Both the position numbers and the translations under genes were made by a program. Below the pieces are notes generated by a model. It saw nothing but the letters and a program-made list of their open reading frames with translations, was not told the DNA's origin and did not search any database. DNA of 64,000 bases, taken from NCBI GenBank assembly GCA_035910535.1, contig JAMHXF010000039.1, forward strand, positions 32,994 through 96,993. The letters are read 5' to 3'. Below are positions 16,432-24,688 of the stretch, piece by piece. The DNA comes from Archangium_A sp035910535 (GTDB lineage Bacteria > Myxococcota > Myxococcia > Myxococcales > Myxococcaceae). The number at the start of each line of letters is the position of its first letter. Within the stretch, counting starts at the first letter, position 1.

Positions 16432-17701
16432 GCGCGCGGCGGCGCACGCCACGTTCGACGAAGTAGATCATCACCGGCACGACGGCGCTCAGGCCGATGC
16501 TCACCATGGCCACCAGCGGCATGCCTTCGAGGTGCCGCGCTTCGCCTTCACCGACCGTCGACAACAGCTGCGCCGAGCCCATGGCCGCGAGCGCCGAAGC
16601 GCCGTGCTGCACCGCCGACTGCATCGACGTGAAGCGCGCGCGGACCTCTGGCGCAGGCACCTTGGTCGTCAGCGTGTTGTACGAGACGTTGCGCAGGCCG
16701 TTGGCGATCATGAACGCCACGAAGACGGCGATGACCAGGCCCGCCGCGACGTGCGCGTGCGGCAGGTAGAAGAAGAAGTAGACGACGAGCATCGACGCGC
16801 CGGCGCCGAACGCGCCCACGCGGGAGCTGCCGAACCGGTCGACCGCGCGGCCACCCAGCTGGGTCGCCAGCAAGCTCGCGACGCCGCCGACGCCGTAGGC
16901 CCACTTGAGCGCGCTCCGGGGGAACCCGAGGTTGAGCTGCAGGTACGCGGCGATGTTCGGAATGAGCACGAAGCCGGCGATCATCACGATGGCCGTCATC
17001 GCGTAGCTGAGCTGCACGAGCGGGTCGTCGACGAGCTGACGCAGCGTCACCTTCGGGCCCTTGCGCTCGAGGTGGCTCGTCATCGGCGGCAGCAGGAAAA
17101 TCGCCAACCCACAGACGACGAGCCCCGCCGCAGCGACGCCCAGAAACGGCGCGCGCCACGAGAACGCCTCCGCGAGCCACAGGCCAATCGGCACGCCGAT
17201 GACCGAGGCGATGGAGAACGCGCCCATCACCGTGCCCATGGCGCGCCCGCGCAGCGAGGGAGGAATCGAGTCGGCGATGATGGAGAAAGAGAGCGACGTG
17301 GCCGGGCCACCAAACGCGCCGGCCAACACGCGCGCAAACAACAACGTCGGCAGGTCGACCGCGAAGCCGCCCGCCGCCGTACCGAGCACCAGGCCCAGCA
17401 TCGCCACCGCGAGCGCCTTGCGGCGATCGAACCGGTCGAGAAACAACGAGCCGATGAGCCCCGAAACACAACCCGCCGCCGTGTACGCGCCACCGACGTA
17501 GCCCAGGTGCGACTCGTCGATGCCGAGCGCCTTCGCGAAGTCGGGCCCGAGCGGCATCACCATCACGAAGTCGAGGATGTTGATGAACTGCACCGCGGCG
17601 ATGAGCAGGACGATGCTCCACTGGTGACGCGACAACTGCGGCGCTGGAGCTCCGTCGGGCATGGCTGGCGAGGCACTAAGAGAAAACGTCGGCAGATGCA
17701 T
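16418..17701 (-). CDS. major facilitator superfamily transporter
   Basis: The 427-residue protein has about twelve hydrophobic helices and MFS motifs: DRFDRRKAL in the loop between helices 2 and 3, RVLAGAFGGP in helix 4 and a long central loop near RKGPKVTLR. It resembles drug or arabinose efflux permeases of the AraJ/YdhP type. The ATG at 17701 is the first start; MPDGAP at 17662 is an equally possible start since neither has a good Shine-Dalgarno. It converges on the 23-haem gene with a 14-base overlap. The substrate is unknown. Confidence 0.88.
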   Translation of the reverse strand: MHLPTFSLSASPAMPDGAPAPQLSRHQWSIVLLIAAVQFINILDFVMVMPLGPDFAKALGIDESHLGYVGGAYTAAGCVSGLIGSLFLDRFDRRKALAVAMLGLVLGTAAGGFAVDLPTLLFARVLAGAFGGPATSLSFSIIADSIPPSLRGRAMGTVMGAFSIASVIGVPIGLWLAEAFSWRAPFLGVAAAGLVVCGLAIFLLPPMTSHLERKGPKVTLRQLVDDPLVQLSYAMTAIVMIAGFVLIPNIAAYLQLNLGFPRSALKWAYGVGGVASLLATQLGGRAVDRFGSSRVGAFGAGASMLVVYFFFYLPHAHVAAGLVIAVFVAFMIANGLRNVSYNTLTTKVPAPEVRARFTSMQSAVQHGASALAAMGSAQLLSTVGEGEARHLEGMPLVAMVSIGLSAVVPVMIYFVERGVRRRALTAS

Positions 17702-17726
17702 CAGGCGTTAGAACCGGTACCTCCCC

Positions 17727-18773
17727 GTGAATCCGCGCGTTCGACGAGTGCTGTACGTGGTGACCATGGGCGCGGTGGGCTGGCGCCTCTCCGCGCTGGC
17801 CCAGGAGCTCGGCTGGGAGCTCGTGCTGCGCTCGACGGTGCAGGTCACGGCGCTGGCCATCGGCGCGTGGCTGCTTCACGTGGTGCTGCACGAGCTGGCG
17901 CACCTCGCGGCGTCGCGTTGGCAGAAGTTCGAGCTGCGAGGACTGCAGTTCGGCCCGCTGGTGCTCGACTTCACCGGCCCGCGCGTGAAGGTGCGTTGGC
18001 GGCTCGAGCTCGGCGGTGGGGTGAACGCGCTGCCGTGCGGTGTCGAGCGGCTCGGGCCTCGCTTGAGAATCGTCGCGCTCGCGGGGCCGGTGATGACGGC
18101 GCTCATCACGCTTGCGACGTTTCTCGTTTGGCGCGCGCAGGACACGTCGCTCGCGTCGCCGCTCGGCATCTTTCTGGTGATGGGCGGCTTCACGTTGGTG
18201 ACCGCGCTGTTGCCCGGCGCGCTGCTGCCTTCACCGCCCCCGAGCGGCACCGACCTCGAGCAGGTGCTGCAACCGCGAGACGTCATCGCGCACTGGACCA
18301 ACGCCGCCGCGCTGCAGGCCGTCTCGAAGGGCGCGCGAATCTCCGACGTGCTCGACTGGCGCGCCTCGCAAGCGCTGCTACCCGACGGAGGTGAAGTCGA
18401 GGCCTTCGAGCTCGGGTGGAGCCTCTCGTGTCTCGATGCGGGCGAAGTGCAGCGAGGTCAGGCGCGCCTGAAGTTGATGGTCTCGCGGCTCGAAGAGGGT
18501 GACGCCGACTGGTTGCTCACCGACACCTTCAACCAGCTCGGCTGCCTGGCCACATTCGAGGGCGACGTGGTGTACGCGACCGCGTGTCTCGAGCAGGTGA
18601 AGCAGACGCAGTCGACCGACTGGTACTGCGAGCTGCTCGTGGCCTGCATCGAACGCGCGCGCGGTGGTGACTGGGAGACGCCGTTGGCGCGCTGGCACCG
18701 CGGCGTCGACGCGCACCCCGGCAAAGCGTTCGCGCTGGCCGGCAACGAGTGGGTGCTGCGGCGCCTCGCTTAA
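17727..18773 (+). CDS. M50-like membrane zinc metalloprotease with C-terminal helical domain
   Basis: The 348-residue protein has an HELAH zinc motif (HExxH, residues 55-59) inside a hydrophobic helix and ALAGPVMTAL downstream, the layout of M50-type intramembrane proteases. The usual third zinc ligand motif (LDG or similar) is not obvious; GTDLEQV near residue 180 may replace it. The last ~170 residues are soluble, helical and TPR-like. It starts 26 bases upstream-divergent from the MFS gene and its end overlaps the MCP gene by four bases. Function is unclear: protease or an inactive relative. Confidence 0.6.
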   Translation: MNPRVRRVLYVVTMGAVGWRLSALAQELGWELVLRSTVQVTALAIGAWLLHVVLHELAHLAASRWQKFELRGLQFGPLVLDFTGPRVKVRWRLELGGGVNALPCGVERLGPRLRIVALAGPVMTALITLATFLVWRAQDTSLASPLGIFLVMGGFTLVTALLPGALLPSPPPSGTDLEQVLQPRDVIAHWTNAAALQAVSKGARISDVLDWRASQALLPDGGEVEAFELGWSLSCLDAGEVQRGQARLKLMVSRLEEGDADWLLTDTFNQLGCLATFEGDVVYATACLEQVKQTQSTDWYCELLVACIERARGGDWETPLARWHRGVDAHPGKAFALAGNEWVLRRLA

Positions 18774-20887
18774 ACGCGGAAGCGACGCACCTCGCCACGC
18801 AGCACGTCGGCCTGGTTGCGCAGCGTCTCGATGGCCTCTTCGAGCTGCTTGACCGAGCGGTTCTGCGTGTCGGCGACGGAACGAATGGTCTCGATGGCCT
18901 TGAGCACCTGCTCGGTGCCGCGCGTCTGCTCTTTCTGCGCGCGGTTCAGGTGCGTCACCATCTCGTTGATGTTCTCGATGCTGCGGCTGATCTGCTTGCC
19001 GCCGTGGCTCTGCTCGTCGACCGAGCGCTTCACGTGCTGCGTGAGCAACTTCATCTGCTCGGCGACCTTCATCACCTGCTCGGAGCCGCGCGCCTGCTCG
19101 TTGGTGGCCTTGTTGATCTGCTCGATGGTCTCCCGCACGCGCTCGACGGCGGCGGTGACTTCTTTCGAACCGCGCGCTTGCTCGACGGTGGCGCGCGCGA
19201 TGGCCTTGACCATCTGCGTGGAGTTCTTCGCCGAGTCTTGAATCTTCTTGAGCGCGCTCTCGGCTTCACGGCCGAGCACCACGCCCTCGTCGACGCTGCG
19301 CACGCCGGTGTTCATCGCGGTGGCGGCGTTGCGCGACTCCGACTGCACGGCGCGAATGAGGTCGGCGATCTCCTTGGTCGACGCGGCGGTGCGCTCCGAC
19401 AGGTCTTTGATTTCGTCGGCGACCACCGCGAAGCCCTTGCCGTGCTCACCGGCCTGCGCGGCGATGATGGCGGCGTTGAGCGCGAGGAGGTTCGTCTGCT
19501 CGGCGACGTCGTCGATGACGTCGACGATGTTGCCGATTTCACCGATGCGCCGACCCAGCTGCTCGATGACGCTCGACGCGGTCTTGCTCGAGTCTTTGAT
19601 GCGGTCGATGCCGACGATGGTCTTCTGAATCGACTCCATGCCCGTCTCGGCGTCTTTCGAGACCTGCTCCGACAAGCGCGCCGTCTCGTACGCGTTGGTC
19701 TCGACCTGGCCGATGGCGATGTCCATCTCGCGAATCGACGACGAGGTGGTCTCGGTGTTCTTGAGCAGGTCTTCGACGTTCCGCGCGACCTCCTTGATGG
19801 AATACGTCGTCTGCTCGATGGCGCTGGTCGTCTCTTCGACGGACGCGGCCATCTTCTGAACGTTCGCGGCGACCTCGTCGTTGGTGGTCGACATCTCCAT
19901 GATGCTGGAGCTGGATTCTTCGGCCGACTGGTAGAGCACCTCGACGTTCTCGGCGATGCCCTTGAGCGAGCTGAGCATTTCGACCATCGCGCTCGAGGTC
20001 TCTTCGACGCGCGTCAACACGGTCGACGAACCAGACGTCGTGGTCGAGGCGGTGCGTGAAATTTGATCGATGACCTGCGCCACGCTCTCGGCGACGCCGC
20101 GCACGCGACCCAGCGTGTCTCGCAAGCCCTGCCCGATGCTGTTGAGCGAGTCGGCGAGCTCGTCGAGCTCACGCGTGGGCGCACCTTCAACGCGCCCCGA
20201 CAGATCTGCTTCAGCCAGCCGCATGGCCATCTGCCGCATGGTCGTCAGCGGGTTGATGAGCAGGAGCCGCGAGAGCACGGTGACGAGCACCATGATGATG
20301 ACCACGCTCATGATGAGCGCGATGAGCAACGTGCGCCGCAGCGAGGTGCGCGCCTCGTCGATGCGCGCGCGGTCCATCGACACCAGGATGAAGCCCGTCA
20401 TGCCGCCCTGCGCCGTCACGGCGTTGGCCACCAACAGCTCGCCCGAGTCGAGGTGCAGCTGCACCTTGTGACCCTCTTCGTTGAAGAGCTTGATGACCGA
20501 GTTGGTGAGCGCCGAGTCGGGCTCGCCGCTGTACGCGAGCAGGTCACTCGACATGCAGTCGGCGCCGCAGATCAACACCCACACGTTGCGAATGTCGCGC
20601 TCGCCACGAACGATGTTGTTCACCTCGGCCACGGCGGCGGTGTCGATGCCGTCACGCGGGGCGATGTGAACCTTGCGCTCGATTTCCTTGGCGACGGCCT
20701 TGCCGCGCTCCCAGAGCGTGTCGGTGAGGTACGTGTCGGCCTGCATCGGCACGATGATGAAGAGTGCCAACACCAGGAAGGTCAACGCCGCCAACATCAC
20801 GAAGATGATGGCCCCGGTGAGGCCTGGTCTCTGAGAACGCGCAGCCACTTGGCCGACGACTGTGACAGCGGGCGGCAGCGCCTTCAA
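18770..20887 (-). CDS. methyl-accepting chemotaxis protein
   Basis: The 705-residue protein has two membrane helices (about 24-47 and 187-208) around a periplasmic sensor domain of about 140 residues, a HAMP domain (209-262) and a long coiled-coil signalling region. The conserved hairpin tip around residues 455-495 (NIVDVIDDVAEQTNLLALNA...GFAVVADEI) contacts CheA and CheW. The periplasmic part contains two cysteines (LICGADC). No che genes are next to it, so it is an orphan receptor feeding a pathway encoded elsewhere. No C-terminal CheR-binding pentapeptide is present. Confidence 0.95.
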   Translation of the reverse strand: MKALPPAVTVVGQVAARSQRPGLTGAIIFVMLAALTFLVLALFIIVPMQADTYLTDTLWERGKAVAKEIERKVHIAPRDGIDTAAVAEVNNIVRGERDIRNVWVLICGADCMSSDLLAYSGEPDSALTNSVIKLFNEEGHKVQLHLDSGELLVANAVTAQGGMTGFILVSMDRARIDEARTSLRRTLLIALIMSVVIIMVLVTVLSRLLLINPLTTMRQMAMRLAEADLSGRVEGAPTRELDELADSLNSIGQGLRDTLGRVRGVAESVAQVIDQISRTASTTTSGSSTVLTRVEETSSAMVEMLSSLKGIAENVEVLYQSAEESSSSIMEMSTTNDEVAANVQKMAASVEETTSAIEQTTYSIKEVARNVEDLLKNTETTSSSIREMDIAIGQVETNAYETARLSEQVSKDAETGMESIQKTIVGIDRIKDSSKTASSVIEQLGRRIGEIGNIVDVIDDVAEQTNLLALNAAIIAAQAGEHGKGFAVVADEIKDLSERTAASTKEIADLIRAVQSESRNAATAMNTGVRSVDEGVVLGREAESALKKIQDSAKNSTQMVKAIARATVEQARGSKEVTAAVERVRETIEQINKATNEQARGSEQVMKVAEQMKLLTQHVKRSVDEQSHGGKQISRSIENINEMVTHLNRAQKEQTRGTEQVLKAIETIRSVADTQNRSVKQLEEAIETLRNQADVLRGEVRRFRV

Positions 20888-20910
20888 GAAACGTGAGGCA
20901 TCATGCGCGC

Positions 20911-21501
20911 ATGCTCAGCAAGTACGGAGATCACCGCGCGCAGACCCCGACGCCTGCGCTCACGCTCGTCGTGCGGCCCGACCGGGCGCGCTTCCAGTTG
21001 CACGTGTCCGTCGAGGCCGACTCCGCGAGCCAGGCGCTGCCGCTGCTTCGTCGCGCCGTGCAGCGGCTGGAGGAGTTGTTGCCTCCGCTGCAGGCCACGT
21101 TGACGGTGACCGATTTCGACCTGCCGACCGACGGGAAAGGTGTCTCGCAGGTGCATGCGGTGCTCGAGCTCCCGCTGTCGAAAGAGGCACCCTTCTGGGA
21201 CCGCGCGCAGCGGCTTGCGCAGCTCGACGACTTACTTCGAGCGCTCGCGCAGGAAGGCCGCAAGCAGAAGCCGGCGCTGGACGTGCGGCGTGATCTGCCG
21301 GTGTTCGTCGTCGCCGACCCCGAAGCGCACCGCGCGACGTTGGTGCAGCGGCTCCACGAGCGCGCGAAGAGCGTGAGCGGTGAAGAGGCGCTGCTCAAGG
21401 CGCTGCAGTTCGACTGCCCGGTCACGCAGCGCGCGGTGAGCCTCGAGGAGGTCGAGCTCTCGCTCCCCGTGCAGGGCACGCTGCAGTCGAAGCTGCGATG
21501 A
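20911..21501 (+). CDS. conserved hypothetical protein, possibly SIMPL-like
   Basis: This 196-residue soluble protein has two similar halves of beta strands and helices (LTLVVRPDRARFQLHV... and VFVVADPEAHRATLV). The alternating pattern loosely recalls SIMPL (DUF541) domains, but the match is weak and no signal peptide is present. ATG 20911 is preferred over the upstream GTG at 20893 because GTGAGG lies 13-18 bases before it. Its stop overlaps the deacetylase ATG (ATGA), so the two are probably co-expressed. Confidence 0.5.
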   Translation: MLSKYGDHRAQTPTPALTLVVRPDRARFQLHVSVEADSASQALPLLRRAVQRLEELLPPLQATLTVTDFDLPTDGKGVSQVHAVLELPLSKEAPFWDRAQRLAQLDDLLRALAQEGRKQKPALDVRRDLPVFVVADPEAHRATLVQRLHERAKSVSGEEALLKALQFDCPVTQRAVSLEEVELSLPVQGTLQSKLR

Positions 21502-22511
21502 GCACGCGCGTCGTCACTGACCCGGCGTACCTCCGTCACATCGCCGGCCCCATGCACCCGGAGTCGCCGGGACGTCTGCGCGCGATTCACGAGGTGCTCG
21601 AGGCGGCGCCCATCGACGGCGTCGAGCGCTCTCCTGCGCGCGCCGCGACGAAGGCAGAGCTGACGCGCGTGCATGAACTCGCGCACGTCGAGCACGTGCT
21701 CGCCTTGTCTGGAAAGAGCGCGCAACTGGATACGGACACGGCGGTGAGCCCCGGCAGCGCTGACGCGGCGGTGCTCGCTGCGGGCGCCGCGTGCGAGCTG
21801 ACGCAGGCCGTGCTGCGCGGTGAAGTGACGAACGGCTTCGCGTTGGTGCGACCGCCCGGGCACCACGCCGAGCGGGATCGCGCGATGGGCTTTTGTCTGT
21901 TCAACAACGTCGCCGTCGCCGCTGAAGCAGCGCTCGTGAATGGGGCGCAGCGCGTGCTGGTGCTCGACTGGGACGTGCATCACGGCAACGGCACGCAGCA
22001 CACGTTCGCGAAGCGGCGTGACGTCTTGTTCTGCTCGTCGCACCAGTCTCCGTTTTACCCGGGCACCGGAGCGCCTCAGGAGATCGGCCACGGCTCGGGC
22101 GAAGGCTTCACGGTGAACGTCGCGTTGAACGGAGGAATGGGCGACGCCGACTACGGCGCGGTGTTTCACGACGTCTTTCTTCCCATCGCGCAGCAGTACC
22201 GGCCCGACCTCGTGCTCGTGTCTGCGGGCTTCGACGCACATCGAGCAGACCCGCTCGGAGGCATGAACGTCACCGAGCGCGGCTTCGCGGCGATGACGAG
22301 CGCGATGAAGTCACTCGCGGAAGCAGTGTGCGGCGGCAAGCTCGTGCTCTTGCTCGAAGGTGGCTACGACCTCGACGGGCTCTCGCAGTCGGTGCACGCG
22401 TGCGTCGAAGTGTTGGCCGGTGCGCGCCGCGACGAATTTCCGACCGGCGCTTCTGCGCAGGCACGTGAAGCCATCGACGCGACGTTGAAGTGGCGCTCCG
22501 CGTCGTTATGA
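21498..22511 (+). CDS. histone-deacetylase-superfamily (AcuC/HDAC-like) deacetylase
   Basis: The 337-residue protein contains the family zinc-site and catalytic motifs: RPPGHHAERDRAMGFC, LDWDVHHGNGTQ, and SAGFDAHRADPLG. Length and motifs fit class II-type bacterial HDAC homologues that remove acetyl groups from small amines, polyamines or protein lysines. Bacterial members include acetoin-utilisation AcuC and acetylpolyamine amidohydrolases; the substrate cannot be decided here. It is translationally coupled to the upstream hypothetical gene. Confidence 0.93.
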   Translation: MSTRVVTDPAYLRHIAGPMHPESPGRLRAIHEVLEAAPIDGVERSPARAATKAELTRVHELAHVEHVLALSGKSAQLDTDTAVSPGSADAAVLAAGAACELTQAVLRGEVTNGFALVRPPGHHAERDRAMGFCLFNNVAVAAEAALVNGAQRVLVLDWDVHHGNGTQHTFAKRRDVLFCSSHQSPFYPGTGAPQEIGHGSGEGFTVNVALNGGMGDADYGAVFHDVFLPIAQQYRPDLVLVSAGFDAHRADPLGGMNVTERGFAAMTSAMKSLAEAVCGGKLVLLLEGGYDLDGLSQSVHACVEVLAGARRDEFPTGASAQAREAIDATLKWRSASL

Positions 22512-22518
22512 CGAAGGC

Positions 22519-23304
22519 ATGGCGCAACCCGGCTACGTGCATGGCAGCACCGACGCGCGAGAGGTCGCGCGGCTCGAGAAGCAGGCCGACTTCACGGCGT
22601 CGTTCACGTTCACCTCGCTCGACTTGAAGTCGGGTGAGCGCGTGCTCGACCTCGCCACCGGCGTTGGCGCGATGGCCTCGAGGCTGCTCCGCGCGTTCCC
22701 CGGCATCGAGTTGGTCGGGGTCGACTTGTCGGCCGCGCAGTTGGCCGCCGCGCGCACGAATCACCCTGCCCTGTCGGTGCTGCGCGGAGACGGCACGCGC
22801 CTGCCGTTCGCCGACGCCACGTTCGAGCGCGTGCACTGCAGCTGGTTGCTCGAACACGTGCCCTCACCAGTCGCGGTGCTGCGTGAAGTGCGGCGCGTGT
22901 TGAAGCCCGGCGCATTCTGTCAATTCGTCGAGGTCGACAACGCGACGCTGGGCACGACGCCTCCGTGCGAAGCGGTGTTCGAGCTGATGCGACGGCTCAA
23001 CGCGGCGCAGCTCGCGGCCGGTGGCGACCCGTACATCGGCGAGCGAATTCACCGGGTGTTCGGCGCTGCCGGGTTTCGCCGCTTCGAGGTCGACCGGCAC
23101 GCGCTGCGCGGCTCGAAGGCGAACCCGGCGTTCTTTCAAGCGTTGGTCGACGAGTTCGCGGAGATCTTCGAAGGCCTCGACGAGTCCCTCGGCGCGGCGT
23201 CAGCGACGTTGATTCACGACGCCGTCCGCGAGCTCCGTGCGCTGCCCAACACGCCGGGCGCCGAGTTCCACTACACGCCGGTCATCGTGCGCGCCTGGCG
23301 CTGA
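22519..23304 (+). CDS. class I SAM-dependent methyltransferase
   Basis: The 261-residue protein has the SAM-binding motif I (VLDLATGVGAMASRL), a downstream acidic end of strand 2 (GVDLSAAQL) and motif III-like VLRGDGTRLPF, followed by WLLEHVPSPVAVLREVRRVLKPGA typical of UbiE/Methyltransf_11 enzymes. The N-terminus (PGYVHGSTDAREVARLEKQA) is typical of small-molecule methyltransferases. It lies seven bases after the deacetylase and ends two bases from the end of the convergent kinase gene. The substrate is unknown. Confidence 0.9.
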   Translation: MAQPGYVHGSTDAREVARLEKQADFTASFTFTSLDLKSGERVLDLATGVGAMASRLLRAFPGIELVGVDLSAAQLAAARTNHPALSVLRGDGTRLPFADATFERVHCSWLLEHVPSPVAVLREVRRVLKPGAFCQFVEVDNATLGTTPPCEAVFELMRRLNAAQLAAGGDPYIGERIHRVFGAAGFRRFEVDRHALRGSKANPAFFQALVDEFAEIFEGLDESLGAASATLIHDAVRELRALPNTPGAEFHYTPVIVRAWR

Positions 23305-23305
23305 C

Positions 23306-24688
23306 TCACGGGCACTCGTAGCGCAGCGTCTGCGGCTCCGCGGTGAGCGTGAGCTCATAGCGCTTCGACTTCACGCCGCTCTTGCTCTTCGGGCTGCCGC
23401 ATTGAACGACGACGTAGCGCTCGCCCCACTCGAGCCGCACCGTCGTGGGGCCTTCACGCCAATACCGACCGTCGATGTTGAGCCGCGCAGGCGGGCCCTC
23501 GAGCGTGACGCTCGTCGACGGGAGCGGCTTCATGCGCTTGGTCACCTTCTTCACGAGCGGCGACTTGATGAGCGGCTTCGGCACCACGACGTCGGGAACC
23601 TCGAGACCCGCGTCGACGGGTTCGACACCTGCGTCGACCACGCTCTGTGGCGCGGCGAGACCTGCATCGACGACGACCTCGAGCGCGCTGACACCAGCGT
23701 CGACGACCGGCGTCACCACGAGTTCGTCGGCAGACTGCGACCAGAAAGCGCCGACGCCGGCGACGAGGAGCGCCGCCAGCACGCCGAACATCAGCGAGCG
23801 CGGCGCAGTCGGGGAGAGCAGACGTTTCGCGTCAGCAGCGCTCTCTGGCCGCTTCGCTGGCGCCGCCGCCGTGAGCCGGGCAATCAGCCGCACGAGCGAC
23901 GACGGCGTCGACTTCGGCAGCTCTTTCTCGCCGGGAACGCCGAGCGCGAGCGCCTCGTGCAATACGACTCCGAGCGAATACAGGTCGCTGCGCGCGTCTG
24001 ATTTTCCCCAGCGCTGCTCCGGCGACATGTAGCGGAGTGAACCCAACACCGCCGCTGACTCCGTGAGCGTGTTGGCGCCTTCGAGCCGCGCGATGCCGAA
24101 GTCGCACAGTCGCGGGCCGGTCTTCGAGAGCAGAATGTTGCTGGGCTTCACGTCGCGATGAACGAAGCCCGCGGCGTGCACCGCCTCCAACGCGTCGAGC
24201 ACCGAAATCGCGAGCGACTTCACTTCGCCAACTGGTAGCGGCCCCGACTTCAAGCGCTCTCGGAGGTCGACGCCGTCGACGTGCTCCATCGCGTACCAAC
24301 AGAAGCCGCGCTCTTCGCCTTCAGCGAGCAGCCGCACCACGCCGGGGTGCTTGAGCGCCTCCAACGCGCGCGCTTCGCGGTGAAAGCGCTCACGCAGCGC
24401 AGGCTCGGCCGCGAGCAACGGCGCGAGCACCTTGAGCGCGACCCGTGCGCCGTCAGCCGCCAGCGCGTCGTACACCGTGCCCATGCCGCCGCTGCCGATG
24501 CGCGTCTGCAGGCGGTAGCCACCGAGCGCTTCACCGCTGAGGTCGACCTCGGGCCACAACCTCGCCTGGCCGGGCGCGGTCTCGACGCGCGTCAAATCGA
24601 CGGCGACGCCACACCCGGAGCACGTCACCGCCTCGGCCACCGCGCCGCGCGGCAGCGGAGTTCGACAGCTCGGGCACAAGAAGTTCAC
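23306..24688 (-). CDS. Ser/Thr protein kinase with N-terminal zinc ribbon and C-terminal extracytoplasmic domain
   Basis: The 460-residue protein starts with a zinc ribbon (CPSC at 5-8, CSGC at 23-26), then a Hanks-type kinase: GSGGMGTVYD glycine loop, VALKVL lysine, HRDVKPSN catalytic loop, DFGIAR metal loop and YMSPEQ. A membrane helix (about FGVLAALLVAGVGAFW) follows, then an outside region with Val-Asp-Ala-Gly-rich repeats and a small beta domain. The GTG start overlaps the stop of the FHA-sigma54 gene (GTGA), so the two form an operon; the kinase may phosphorylate a partner read by an FHA domain, which is inference. The zinc ribbon fused to the kinase is a typical myxobacterial feature. 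Confidence 0.93.
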   Translation of the reverse strand: MNFLCPSCRTPLPRGAVAEAVTCSGCGVAVDLTRVETAPGQARLWPEVDLSGEALGGYRLQTRIGSGGMGTVYDALAADGARVALKVLAPLLAAEPALRERFHREARALEALKHPGVVRLLAEGEERGFCWYAMEHVDGVDLRERLKSGPLPVGEVKSLAISVLDALEAVHAAGFVHRDVKPSNILLSKTGPRLCDFGIARLEGANTLTESAAVLGSLRYMSPEQRWGKSDARSDLYSLGVVLHEALALGVPGEKELPKSTPSSLVRLIARLTAAAPAKRPESAADAKRLLSPTAPRSLMFGVLAALLVAGVGAFWSQSADELVVTPVVDAGVSALEVVVDAGLAAPQSVVDAGVEPVDAGLEVPDVVVPKPLIKSPLVKKVTKRMKPLPSTSVTLEGPPARLNIDGRYWREGPTTVRLEWGERYVVVQCGSPKSKSGVKSKRYELTLTAEPQTLRYECP

